Shown here piece after piece: positions 45,738 to 56,490 of a stretch of 64,000 bases of DNA (its first letter is position 1; each line of letters opens with the position of its first letter). The translations under genes and the position numbers were made by a program. This DNA is from Cryptomeria japonica (Eukaryota; Streptophyta; Pinopsida; Cupressales; Cupressaceae). The notes under the pieces were generated by a model, which was not told where the DNA came from, made no database searches, and saw only the letters and a list, made by a program, of their open reading frames with translations. The stretch spans positions 914,003,840 through 914,067,839 of the forward strand of contig NC_081409.1 in assembly GCF_030272615.1 (NCBI RefSeq), read 5' to 3'.

Positions 45738-46722
45738 ACACCTCCAAAATCTCACATATGCTCTTCCACACCCCATTTTCTCATGCCAAATACTTGGCAA
45801 CTCCAATCCTGCTCATCCCTGCAAGCACTTGCATAATTTCAATCACTTCCTAACCAGGCTATGACTGAGCTCACCTAGGAAATGATGCCCAATGGCCTTT
45901 CAATGACCTCCAAATGAAAAAAAAGACTATGTACACTGTACAAAGGTTCCATGGCTTGAGTCCTAAGGGTTATTGAGAGAAAATCAAGGGATTTCAAGAT
46001 GGAACCATGTTTGGGCCTCTCAAACCCTTGCTCAGGCCGAGAGCTCACAAACTCAACAACTCAATTCAAACTTGCAACAAAGACTAACTTAATTGATTCT
46101 TGAACACTAAAAGATAATATAAAAAGAAACTATTAAAGAACAGCAATGCAATCAATCCATTAAGTACGGACTACTGCTCTAATTTTGAGAAAACACAAGG
46201 TAAAAACTTGGAAAATGGTCTTCAAAATGTATTAAGATCTGCTCCAGGCGTTCACCAACCTCATTACATTCATACTTAGGGAATTTATATGCTATTATGG
46301 GCCTAACTAACTCTCCATTGGTTTGTTAACCAACCCTTTGCTCAAAGTTTTAAAAAGTTGCTCAACATTGCAAAATGTTGTCAAGCAACTTTGACAACTT
46401 TTGCCAAAAAGTGCATTTTTGCATTCCATGCTTTGTTTCTCATTCTAAACCACCTAGGATGACTAAAAACCACTAATATGACATGTGTCAATTCCAAACA
46501 AGGATTTTCAAGATGTTTTATAACAAAATGCACATTTATGCCATTTGAGGCTTACAAGCCAAAATGAGTAAGCACATGATCTCATTGACATCCAACCTAC
46601 CAATGCATATAAAAAACATATGAGGACCTATGAGAAGACCCTTATTCATAATCTAAAACCAAACTATGGATCAACACACCAAAATGAAGAAATTGCACTC
46701 AAAACTAGGTGCTCCTACACCA
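45738..46722 (-). repeat. Gypsy-3 5' LTR, part cut off right of Gypsy-2
   Basis: Homologous to 32,790-33,770, from 'acacctccaaaatctc' to CTCCTACACCA. It carries an extra 'aaagttttaaaaagttgctc' stretch near 46,345 relative to the other LTR, and several small indels. Confidence 0.85.
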
Positions 46723-46727
46723 AATCT

Positions 46728-47324
46728 TCATATTCTTTGACATCTCGGCTCTTAAGTCAGCCGGATGAGATTATTTCATTCTTTCAGTGAATAAGATTCA
46801 CTTGGCTACCAAAGAGTCATCAGTTGAAAGAGGTCATGCTAGCAGTAAAAAATGTGGCCCAACTACCTCAAATTGTTGGGGCCACTTAGAAAATTTATAA
46901 TTTATTAACTAAAGAGTTGTCCAACATAGAAGAAGAGAAGAAATTAGTGCTGGGAATGATCAACTCTTTCCAAGGGCTTAAAAAGTGGCACGTCCCTACA
47001 ATTTTGACAAATGATGGACATATCAAGAGCCTAGAAGAATAAATGCAAGGCTTCCAAGATGCAATAAATGCAGTTTTGACATCTTTGGCCACTGATCCAA
47101 ATGAAGGGGATATATCTTTTAATATTATTAACAAAATCATGTAGGTAGATCAAATGTACCATAGATTTACCTTGGGAGCTACAGTGGTACCTACCCATAA
47201 GACAAAGGAAGCAATAAGCAAATTGCAAGGGTTGAGGGATTTTTCTTGGCCAGTTGATGAAATAGAAGCTTTACATAAAAAGTACTGCTCCTTGGAGGAG
47301 GAGCAGCTTGAGGAAGAAGACTAG
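46728..47324 (+). pseudogene. Extra ORF of element C, part 2
   Basis: Continues the frame left at 32,219: removing Gypsy-3 and one copy of its target duplication joins the two parts without a frameshift. It is about 199 codons, ending in an acidic tail (EEEQLEEED) at TAG 47,322-47,324. In-frame stops are at about 46,788 (TGA), 46,887 (TAG), 47,039 (TAA) and 47,141 (TAG). Helical, coiled-coil-like composition, with motifs such as NSFQGLKKWHVPTIL. Function unknown. Confidence 0.55.
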
Positions 47325-47429
47325 CCACGACCTTTCTTTTGATTTACTAAAATTTTGTGCAAATTGCTAATTTTGAGGAGGACTGATAGAGATTTTAAGT
47401 CATCAAGGATCATTCTCCAGGTTACATAC
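47325..47429 (+). other. Element C downstream sequence, possible LTR start
   Basis: After the ORF end there is a weak purine tract (TTTTGAGGAGGAC, about 47,372-47,384) followed by TGATAGAG, which could be the start of element C's own 3' LTR, then cut by the solo LTR. Low confidence. CATAC at 47,425-47,429 is the left target duplication of the solo LTR. Confidence 0.3.
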
Positions 47430-48946
47430 TATTAATCTTAGAGGATCCAGTTAATACTGAGAGGGGGAGTGAATTAGTATTAATTATAATTTCTAACTTA
47501 AAACTTGAACTTGCAAAACTTCACCAAATCAATTATAAACTAGTAATAAACTCTTTACCATTACCGGTAATCACTAATAACCAACTGTTAAACCAATTTA
47601 TCAGAACTGCTCATTTAAGTATTCATTAACATGCATAAACTGAAATTAAAACATAACAACACATAAAAACATTCACCATATGAACACCATGTTTTTCACG
47701 TGGAAATCCAAATAGGGAAAAACCACAGTGGGAATTGGTACCAAAAAATATTGTGCACTCTTTCAGAATGTGCCCTGTTAGGAGCTTAGCCCAGTTAGAA
47801 GCTTACAATGATGCCCTATTAAGAGCAGACCCTGTTAGGAGTCACTCAGTTAAGGGATCTAGATGATGAGCCCTGTTAGAACCTTTGACCTATTAGGATC
47901 AACCTTGCAAGATGATTTAACACTCAGATGTTAAGCTACCCGGTTAAGGGATTAACAATCTAAGGCCTGTTAGGACCTACCCGGTTAAGGGATTTTGACT
48001 GTTGTAATTGTTAGAGAACAACAGTGAATGATCTGGGTACAAAACTTAACTGCTTGCTTGATTAGATCCAATTAAGCTCAAAATCTTCTACTCTCTAGCA
48101 GATCTCATACTCTGGTTCGGCTTCACACTTTTCTCAAAACCACCGACACAACAAACATCAACTATACCAACCTATATAATCTTTTCAACTTTGTCGGTTA
48201 CAAAACTCTAAGACTTACAACATAGATCATCATAGATCTTTATAACTCATTACAAATCATCATTGATCAACATATGGATCATTACAATCAATTACAACCA
48301 TTGAATGATTACTGCACCTCGATTTGATACACATTCAAACCCTTAGAACACTCTTCTAAGTGCTTCACTGATTCCCAAGAAATTCACTCTCCAAACGCTC
48401 CAAAACATCATTCAAACACTTCACGCGGTTTATGCCACATCATCACCAATATTTGAACTTGATTTAGATTACCGCCAAACCAAAAATCATTACTGATTAA
48501 GAGAATTCTTTACTGATCTTTAAACCCTTCTTAAACCCTAGCAAACATACAAAAGAAATCATAAACACGATTTCTGATAACCAAAACATGATGCGGTTCC
48601 GATCAGATACATATTATAATGATACAAACTCACATTCGAAACTACAACACTTCAATCATCACCAATCGCCAGATCTAATCAAAATATTTCCTCTTTTACC
48701 GGTTAAGGTTGCAATTCCCAGTTTATTGTCTTCAATACCGATAAGGCATTTCCAATAGACCAAAAAGACTTAGATGACAAAATACAACATAGTAAACATC
48801 AGTTTCCATCAATGACAACACAAATAACTGATCAAAGTCATCTGAACATGCAATCTCAATCTCTTCATCACAATGTCATCACAAACAGTCTTTTACCGGT
48901 TCAGTCATCATTCTTCATCTGCATCAGTTATGCCAATCATGCCAAC
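47430..48946 (-). repeat. Solo LTR, Copia-type, minus strand
   Basis: About 1,517 bp. On the minus strand it starts TGTTGGCATGATTGG at 48,946, with 'gttgtcattgatgg', and ends just past the 'cactccccctctcag' U5 pattern. The last two bases read TA instead of CA. CATAC flanks both sides exactly (47,425-47,429 and 48,947-48,951). No primer site or internal region adjoins, so it is a solo LTR left by LTR-LTR recombination. It has the hairpin chain at 47,770-48,010 (repeated CCTGTTAGG and CCCGGTTAAGGG-like cores) and is related to the LTRs at 1-1012 and 28,688-29,842. Confidence 0.78.
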
Positions 48947-48951
48947 ACATA

Positions 48952-50080
48952 CTGCGAGATGCCAAGATTTACTTCAGATCCCAATAGAAGCATGTGTCAA
49001 GGTACCAGTGAAGAGGCAAATTTTGCGGACCTACAATCCAGAACATCCAGGATGGTGACTTCCCAGCTAGATGCGTTTAATGAAGCTTAGAAGATTGCAC
49101 GCATGTTGACAAGGACAAGAATGGGCCTTATGGGAAATTGTAATGATTTGTACTTTTGACATGTGTCTTCTTGGACTAAAGCTTGTTTTGCTCCCTTGTG
49201 TTATAAAAGGGAATTCGGTGCCAAGAAGAACGTTTCTGAAAAAATGTGTTTAGTATGTACTAGGATAGCTTTGAAACAATATATTGACAAATAGTCTTTT
49301 ACATATTTTTAGCATAACATTGTATCATGAATGCATCATTTTATACTGAAAATCAATAAAGAGAACATTCATTTTTCTTGCTCAAATCTGTTGTATGGCG
49401 TTGTATGAATTCTATGTCAATGACATTTTCAATCTGTCTTCTTCTATGGAGAATGTGTATATCTTGATAGGCTTCATTTCAAGTAAATGAATTAAATTAT
49501 GTTTTGAATATTACAACATTTATGTGAGACGTTTAGTGAGGAAGTCAATGAATATATTCTAAGCCTGAATACCTTAAGCAAGTCTTGAGTATTTAGTATT
49601 GGATTCTAAAGCTTATACCGTGATATTATCGGTCTTTAAACCTATTATTTGACTCTGTATCTCCCTTAAATAGGCACTGGTCATACTTTTCTGGGTTTTT
49701 AGGATCATTTCAATATTCTTATTTCACCTTTTATATTTCATTTTCTAGTTCTTCTGCATTAGGAGTAGAATATATTAGAATAAGTTTTCAATGGAAGTAA
49801 AGTAACAAAAACTAAGGTTCGAAACATAATTCATAATATATCTTACTTTTCCCCGATATATTTTCATTGAAAGCATCTGCTAAAACATTGCAATGTTTGT
49901 CCATGTAAAGTTGAAATGCTATGAAACATTGCAACAGGGATACCCACCTAGGTTCTATAGAACCTAAAGAGTAGAAGATTGCAGCCTTTGTGCTGGATCT
50001 TGTTCGTTGGCAAATACCAATCCTAATTCTGTCGATGAGTTAGTGACAATTCCTCTAGGATATAGGATATGTCGATTTGG
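48952..50080. other. Unassigned repeat-derived sequence
   Basis: Possibly the continuation of element C's 3' LTR. It has a TATA-like 'ttataaaaggg' at about 49,201 and AATAAA-type 'caataaagag' at about 49,356. The short ORF at 48,812-49,090 spans the solo-LTR boundary and is not a gene. From 49,400 to 50,080 the sequence is AT-rich with nothing recognisable. Confidence 0.3.
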
Positions 50081-51215
50081 GAACCAACATAATGGATGTG
50101 TCAAAAGGTATTATACATAATCTGTTGTGATACCCGCATCTAAAATATGTGGTCTCAAATCATAAGCAGTAATGGGAACAACCAAAAACTTTGCATACGC
50201 TATATCAAATGACAAAAAAGGACCCCAATCATGTCTGTCCTTGTATCGACACGCATACATGGTAACACCAGAAGGCATATGTTGAATAATACCAAACTAT
50301 ATCAAAATGCGACCAAATAACTGCCTCTCAATGATAAAAGGAGTGCATTTGATTAGATATATGCTTTGTAAAATCAATGGTAATATATGAGTGTCCTCCA
50401 ACCAAGGCTCACAATGAATATATGTCCTCCAAATAACAGTAACCATGGAATCAAGTACCTATCTCCAATACTTGAGCTTACCCAACTTAGGCTGAGTAAT
50501 GATACCTCTGTACAAATAAACAAACGATTGACCATCACTTCTAACTCTATCATGTACTCTCCAAGTAACAACAATGTGCTCCCAACACCAGACCTAGAGA
50601 AGTGTGCAACCAGTAGAGAGACTAGCTCCACCATCATACACAACCTAATGTAAATCATGACAAAGATGTGCCAACATGCAAATAACCCATACATAATGAG
50701 TATGGTGTTGCATCATGCTCTGCAGAATGCCTCCCCATCCAACAACAAAACCCCGCGATCTCCTATCAGGACAAATGAATCTGCCAATCAAACCTGCGAG
50801 TATCACTAGGAGAGTCTCATAGTGCACGATCATATCCTCCCATCAAATATCTCTGCCATCAATGCTTTGATCTCCAAACACTACCCTGCATGCCTCAGTA
50901 TCACCTAGATCTTGGTAATCATACTAGACGAGTTCGCTAGTAACAGGGATGTGAAGGATCCTATATACATCCTCAAGCGTCACACTAATCTCACCACTGG
51001 GTAGGTGAAACATGTTGTTCTCGCTATGCCATCTGTCAGCTAATGCAGTCAACAGACCCGTGTTATGTGTAATATTTGGCATGTATAAGAGGTTACATAG
51101 ACCACACACATCAATGTGTCTGATCTCATCCTGACTCAACTCTGGAACCAAATGGTGCATGGCCAGGAATTTCTCCTGACACTGGAGAACATCGAATTTC
51201 TCCTATTTAATCAAA
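50080..51215 (-). pseudogene. Plant mobile domain (PMD) pseudogene, antisense in a Gypsy remnant
   Basis: Minus-strand pieces: 51,215-50,924 (GLLTALADRWHSENNMFHLP then GEISVTLEDVYRILHIPV), 50,833-50,645 (ICPDRRSRGF then TLCHDL-like end) and 50,694-50,374. The order and phrasing match the plant mobile domain found in MAIN/MAIL-like proteins and in transposable elements: substrate-like opening with W-R-E-THTFHLP, 'TLEDV...L.G.PV', and a later 'Y.W....L.....' segment. Frameshifts separate the pieces. The fragment ends about 1.2 kb before a polypurine tract and LTR on the opposite strand. That fits an antisense extra ORF of a Tat-like element better than a host gene. Confidence 0.65.
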
Positions 51216-52350
51216 CAAGTTGTTTATCAATCATCTATCCTATCAAATCAACATTTCAAGCAAATATTTTATAACAAGCAAATCATGCTATCGATCAAAT
51301 GATCAACATATTAAGCTCTTTATCAGAGACTAAATCGGCCTCTTCGATCTCCTATCAACTCATCAATCAACAAACCAACAACTATTGATCAAAACATCTA
51401 TCAAAGCAATCAATCAACAATCTATCTATCAAATCACTTAAATAATTGATCATCATCAACAACTGTCTATCAATCTATCAAATTCATACATCAAAACATC
51501 CAATCAATTCATTAGAATGAACTTAAACATTGTATCAATCCAACAAGTTCAATTTACAACAGACTAATCAATCAAATTCGCTAACCAACATATCAGAGGC
51601 GCTAAACCATGTAAATGCGCTGACCCACAATACATTAGCGTGAACACAACTAGCAAAAGTGAGAAATCAAGTGAATGTGCTAGCATAGCAAACAAATGCA
51701 CGAATTTAACTAGCACAGGAGCTAACCTTGTGAATGCGTTAACAAACATAACAAAGGCACTGATAAAACAAAAGCGGTAACCTAATCAATGGATGTGCTA
51801 AACTAGAAAACAAAAAATGAGAAACCAAATCATGAAAAAAAAATAATTCAAAATGCCCAGAAACATGCGAAAAATACAGAAAACTTGTACAGAAAGCTAA
51901 AACTAAGCTCAGGATAGGTTACTCATTGGTGGGCCGTACTCAGCAGGTGTCTGATATTGACGGACGCACTCAAATCTATGATTCTCATACTGGATCACCA
52001 TCTTGTCAGCTCAACACTCCAAATTCTTTTTTCTCCAAAAGCTAACAAATTGCAAATGAGGATACAATGGGCGAAGGTTATTTTTATTATTACCTTTTTT
52101 TATTTTTTTTTGAAAGGGTAATTAATTTTTCAAAGGGGCAATTTTATTTATTTTTCAAAAGTAAATTTAATTGCAGGGGCCTATTTTTAATCAACTCTTT
52201 TCAATCAATTATCATGAGATTAATCGCTAAATCAATTTTTTTAAAATTTCACGATCAATCTCCAGAGGGGGCACACAATCAGGATTTTCACCGTTAGGGG
52301 CATCATCAAGACTTGAATTAATCTTTGAAACAATGTTGTCTCAACATCAT
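51216..52350. repeat. Low-complexity 3' region of the Tat-like remnant
   Basis: 51,220-51,560 is built from 'atcaatca' and 'ctatcaaa' units. 51,580-51,790 repeats a loose unit of about 30 bp around 'gtgaatgcgctaac' and 'aacaaatgc'. 52,070-52,260 is T-rich. No ORF. Confidence 0.5.
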
Positions 52351-52353
52351 TTC

Positions 52354-52368
52354 AAAGAGGGGCAAAAT
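52354..52368 (+). promoter_or_regulatory. Polypurine tract of a Tat-like remnant
   Basis: AAAGAGGGGCAAAA followed by TGTATACACATAAA. Almost the same as the Gypsy-1 tract and LTR start (AAAGAGGGGCAAA, TGTAGTCACATAAA). Confidence 0.7.
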
Positions 52369-53480
52369 GTATACACATAAAATTGGCTATGAGCAATTAA
52401 ATTAATATTTTATATTTATTTAATGATTATTCTTCTATTAAATAGTTAATTTGAAAAGGTTAATTTATTTAATTCATTTGATATTCCTCTATTAATTAAT
52501 TAAATTGAAACATTTTAATTAATTAATTCATTTATATCCCTTTCTTCTAAACCAATTAATTAAATATCTACTATGATCTTATAGTCTCATCAATTAAACA
52601 ATTTCTTAATTATTTAATCTCCCTTTTCCAACTCATCTCATCTCCACATCATCTTCTCCTTTTCCAACTCATCCATCATGTGGCTAAAGATATTAATATT
52701 TTTAAATATTAATACATCATTATCTTCAACTTCTAAATCATTCTTCAAATAATGTGTACGTAAACACATTTCTCAACTTTTCTATATTTTCTCCAACCTT
52801 CCTACATCTTTGGAGGGAATTGAGTCCACTTGTCCTCTTATCCCTAAATCTTCTCCGACTATCCTAGATTCTCTCAGTTTTCATCCTTAGTCAAGGTGGG
52901 CCTTGTGACACATGGCTTCTCCTTCCACCTTTTCCTCCATCCTGTAGGTGTAGGAGGAACATATTCCACCTTTATCTCTCACATCTCAAGCTCTTTCTCA
53001 TAGCCATCCAAATTGCAAGATTTAATCATGACCGATGATCTCTACCACCTAAGCTTATGTACTGAAAAATCTATAAATACAGGTCTTCTAAGCCATTTTT
53101 GAAACTAATAGCTAATCTTATAGTAACTAGGAGTCTTAATCTTTGCATCCATGAGTTCATTTGTCTAAGCAATTTTAGAGTTTTTGAGCAAATTAGCATA
53201 AATCATTTTCATAGCATAGTTTTGCATATCATATCATCTATCAGTCCATTCCACACTTGCCATCTTGGAAACTACCAGTGCTTGCTTGAGAGAAAATCAT
53301 GTGCAACCAAGAACAATGGGGTTAGGACACAATGAGACATAATCCATGAAGGTATAACAATTTTATTTTCTTTATTTCATGTTGTTTCATTGGTTGAAGC
53401 TTGAGTTTATGTAGCTTTCATATATTTGTATGATGGACTAACAAGTTGCAAGTTACTTCTGAGGTGAAACTTAAGTTGAT
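52369..53480 (+). repeat. Tat-like Gypsy LTR, related to the Gypsy-1 LTR (3' end approximate)
   Basis: Starts TGTATACACATAAA. The first 350 bases have the same AT-rich palindromic style as Gypsy-1 (ttaattaattaa, attaatatt), then 'ttctcctttcc'-type text, a TATA-like 'ctataaatacagg' at about 53,070, and a 'tttcatagcat' block. The right end was not fixed. No internal region follows, so it is the 3' LTR of a truncated element whose tail is 50,080-52,368. Confidence 0.6.
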
Positions 53481-53507
53481 ACACAATGTATACAACAAGT
53501 GAGAGAA

Positions 53508-54055
53508 TGTTGGGAAAATGGTGTTGTACACCTTGCATAATAATGTTTCATTGTTGTATTATTTTATTATTGGGTGAGGTGGAAATGAAATTATATTGTA
53601 ATATCATATTGTATTGTTGCACTTAGGAGCACCTAGATGGACGTGCAACATGTAGAGATTCCCTTGGAATATTCTTGTAACCACTTGATGAGTTGCATCG
53701 ACACATTGGTATTATTATATTGTATTTATTTAATATTGGGGAATGCAATTGTGATGAAGTACCCAATATTAAATGTGGGTCAAGGGTAGGTAGGAAAAAT
53801 ATTATATTTTATTGTCACATGGTTTTGGGCACATGGTTTTGATGTAATACCACTTAGTGGTTTTGTGGGAGCTTGTATTTATAAAAGAAATCTCAAGGGT
53901 AGTTGTTTGGGTTAGCCAGGTTAGCATTTGTGAAGGAGGAAGCATGGCATGAGATGTGTAGATTCATGCTTGGTCACATGGAGTGCTTGGTTATGGTAGG
54001 GTTTTCAAAGGCTTTCCATAGTTGTATTGTAATGGACGCATTGCTGACAATACAT
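53508..54055 (+). repeat. Copia-type LTR fragment
   Basis: Starts TGTTGGGAAAATGG, with a TATA-like 'tttataaaag' at about 53,878. The right end near 54,050 is uncertain because no clear primer site is visible. The integrase remnant at 54,810-55,360 in the same orientation suggests it is the 5' LTR of that element. Confidence 0.45.
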
Positions 54056-54422
54056 GGTGGATGATGCTTTTGGAGGTTGGGTTTTTTTACCTCATGAGGG
54101 TTTTCTCAAGATATATCTTGTGTCACATTTTCATGGGTATGCTGTCTATTTTTTGCATATGGCTTCTATGTATCGATTTGATTGAAATCTTAAATGGGTT
54201 ATGTGGAAATTGTCATAAAGATGGCTGCAAGTTTCCTTACAATCATGAATGGTAATCTACTTTTAAAAATTCAATTTGCACATAACAACAATGGGACTAG
54301 ACCTATTCATGTGATGGATGCCACATTTCATTATGTTCTTTTTGCTCCAGCATTCTCTTATCAATTTATCACATTTCTCACTGGGTTGAGATTTCACTCG
54401 TAATTTAGTTTCAATCATAATT

Positions 54423-54702
54423 TAGTGGTTATGAGTAGGTTGCATGGGTAGTGTAGTTGGCTAAGGGATTTGGGTTCTTCCCATATAGGTCTCGAAGTTG
54501 ATTCACGTTGGCCAAATTAAACCAATTTGTGTGTTTTGTGAGCAACTATGCACATCTCTAAGGGATTAATCTTGCTTCCTCTCGCCCCATTGGCACCCCA
54601 ACTTGGCAACAAAAAGTAAGCCCAAGGCAAGGTCTAGTAGGTATTGTTGGGAAGAGTCATGGGGATATCTCTACGACCATAAAAAAAATAGTGGTTATGA
54701 GT
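54423..54702 (+). mobile_element. tRNA-derived SINE with 14-bp target duplication
   Basis: The insertion proper is 54,437-54,688 (252 bp). TAGTGGTTATGAGT occurs at 54,423-54,436 and again at 54,689-54,702. The head has a pol III A-box-like TAGTTGGCTAAGGG (54,454-54,467) and a B-box-like GGTCTCGAAGTTGATTC (54,488-54,504), at about the spacing of a tRNA gene. It ends in an A-run (54,681-54,688). Duplication length and A-tail fit LINE-type target-primed insertion. It lies inside the Copia remnant. Confidence 0.82.
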
Positions 54703-54809
54703 GACATGCACAATGGCTCTACAATTATAGTGGAGAGAGTAGATCATCAATCTTGGCTCCATATATTTTTTCTCAATTCTCTTTGTATCCTCGTTTTACT
54801 ATTTTTATC

Positions 54810-55360
54810 GCTCGTTTTGATGAAGTGAGTAAGTTATGGAATGAGTCTTTTGGCCATCTTAATTGCCACTATTTGTATTAGTTCAACCAACAATGCATGG
54901 TTATACGTTTTCTTGCTTTAATTCAATTTTCTACTAGTGTTTGTCAAGGTTACATTCTTGGTAAGAATCTTGAAGAGAAGTTTGATAAATGAAAGGTATG
55001 GAGAGCTTCATATATACTAGAGTTGGTTCATAGTGATTTGGTTGGTCCATTTCCACACCCTTCCTTTAGTAGGATCATATATGTTTTAACACACATTATT
55101 GATTTCTTTAGGTATGCTTTCATTGATAATAGGACTAGGTATGTTTTAACATTCATTGATGGTTGGGTGTTTTTTTTTCAAACAAAATTGAGGTATTTTA
55201 ACATTTTTAGGACTTCAAAGATGTTTTTTTAGAGAAATAGTCAAGGAAAGCCATCAAATTTTTATGCACTAAGAATGGTGGTGAATATGTCAACCATTAT
55301 TTTAATTGGTTTTGCACTTTAGAGGGTATTGATTTATATATTATGTGGTTTATAATCAAA
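54810..55360 (+). pseudogene. Copia GAG-pre-integrase and integrase remnant
   Basis: Decayed translation includes LWNESFGHLN, then EEKFDK and ELVHSDLVGPF (about 55,020), FIDGW, and in a shifted frame NGGEYV (about 55,275), where the family has DNGGEY. Stops and at least one frameshift are present. Order and spacing match the pre-integrase zinc region followed by the integrase core of Ty1/Copia. RT is not found downstream. Confidence 0.7.
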
Positions 55361-55444
55361 TAAATATATTCTTGTTGCATGGCTCTATCCAAATCAATGA
55401 TACCAATATCCTTTTAAAAAGATCATGAATTGGAGGCACTAGTA

Positions 55445-55611
55445 ATGTGGACATTTAGAGAACCCTGAAATTATGAACAAATTTGTCTAGTGTCTAATGG
55501 ATCCTTGACCCAATCACCTATAGCCTACAATGTCTAGTTATGGAAAGATATCAAATGTGGACATGTAGAGAAACCTAAAGTTATGAACAAGTTCATATAG
55601 TTTTTGATGGA
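55445..55611 (+). repeat. Local direct duplication
   Basis: About 57 bp at 55,445-55,501 (from atgtggacatttagagaa) recurs at 55,555-55,611 (from atgtggacatgtagagaa), with roughly a quarter of bases changed and a unit offset of 110 bp. Confidence 0.6.
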
Positions 55612-55919
55612 GTTTACATTGTGTGTAATCAAGCATGCCTTTATGGAAATGATTTGGCACACATAAAAGTGTTGAAACCTACAAGATTTACCTTGCTAAC
55701 TATTAGAAATTGTTTCACTTGAAACTCTAATATCTACTAGTTGGTAAGGATTGGTTGTATCTAGAAATACCTTAACGAAATTATTAAAAAGTGTGGGCTC
55801 ACATTCCTCTTAGTCAACCCTATGTTTTATCAATTTGACAACCTTTGCCAAATGTTTGTAAATAACAATCAAGCATGCAAGTGTCTTAGATGATTATGAT
55901 ATAGATTAGGTTCCTCTCA

Positions 55920-56490
55920 TGTTCCAAATGAAGTATTACTAGAATGGTTTTTCTCTATATAATTTATAAACATGAATATGTTCTCTTGCTTATGACTAAT
56001 GAACATTATATTCCTTTATTTTACCAAGAAATTGAGATTAACCACATACAATATGTACTAAGTTGGCTCATATGTTATTGAAATAGGCAAGAGTTACAAG
56101 AATTTGAATTTGAAATTTTTAAATACTAGGGGTAAACTCTACATGGTGCAAGATTGCTCCTATGTGCTATATGATTGATCTAGAACAAAGAAGAGAAAAC
56201 ATCAAGGTGGGAAATGAATGTGTAGGTGTAAATTTATGTACAACTGTAATAAATGGGTTCTAATGGTGAATGTATATGATTACGTGCAAATGAACATAGA
56301 GTAAGTTGAAATATGTGGAAATTTGTATAAATGGGTATAGTTGAAAAATCGTGGAATGAGCCCAACTTAGATAGGTCCTATTTGTCAAAATATAATTATG
56401 TTATGAGATTCTATTAATATGAGTCCAAAACCAAATACAAATTGGCATTGGTATGCAAATTTCACTACTAAATTCTGTTAATGATGATGA
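55920..56490. repeat. Dispersed AT-rich repeat family, copy 1
   Basis: Shares the core 'gtgggaaatgaatgt' and the phrase 'ggcattggtatgcaaatttcac' with copies 2-4. No ORF or terminal repeats were found. Confidence 0.5.

Larger units (their letters stand above)
32220..46722 (-). mobile_element. Gypsy-3: decayed Ty3/Gypsy chromovirus, interrupted by Gypsy-2
   Basis: Minus-strand element with LTRs at 32,220-33,770 and 38,457-46,722 (the latter split by Gypsy-2). It has a primer site at 38,442-38,453, a polypurine tract beside 33,771, and gag, protease, RT, RNase H, integrase and chromodomain remnants. The two LTRs differ at many positions, clearly more than Gypsy-1 or Gypsy-2, so it is the oldest of the three. 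The flanks ATTCT (32,215-32,219) and AATCT (46,723-46,727) are a one-mismatch target duplication. The host pseudogene frame continues across the insertion. Confidence 0.88.

Noticed and set aside
48812-49090. 92-codon ORF as a small gene
   Set aside because: It crosses the right boundary of the solo LTR at 48,946, so it is assembled from two unrelated sequences.
51220-51560. CRISPR-like or satellite array of ATCAA units
   Set aside because: Units vary in length and sequence with no constant spacers. Ordinary low-complexity plant DNA.
54437-54510. Possible functional tRNA gene
   Set aside because: A- and B-box-like motifs are present, but I cannot fold a full cloverleaf, and the flanking 14-bp repeats and A-tail show a SINE.
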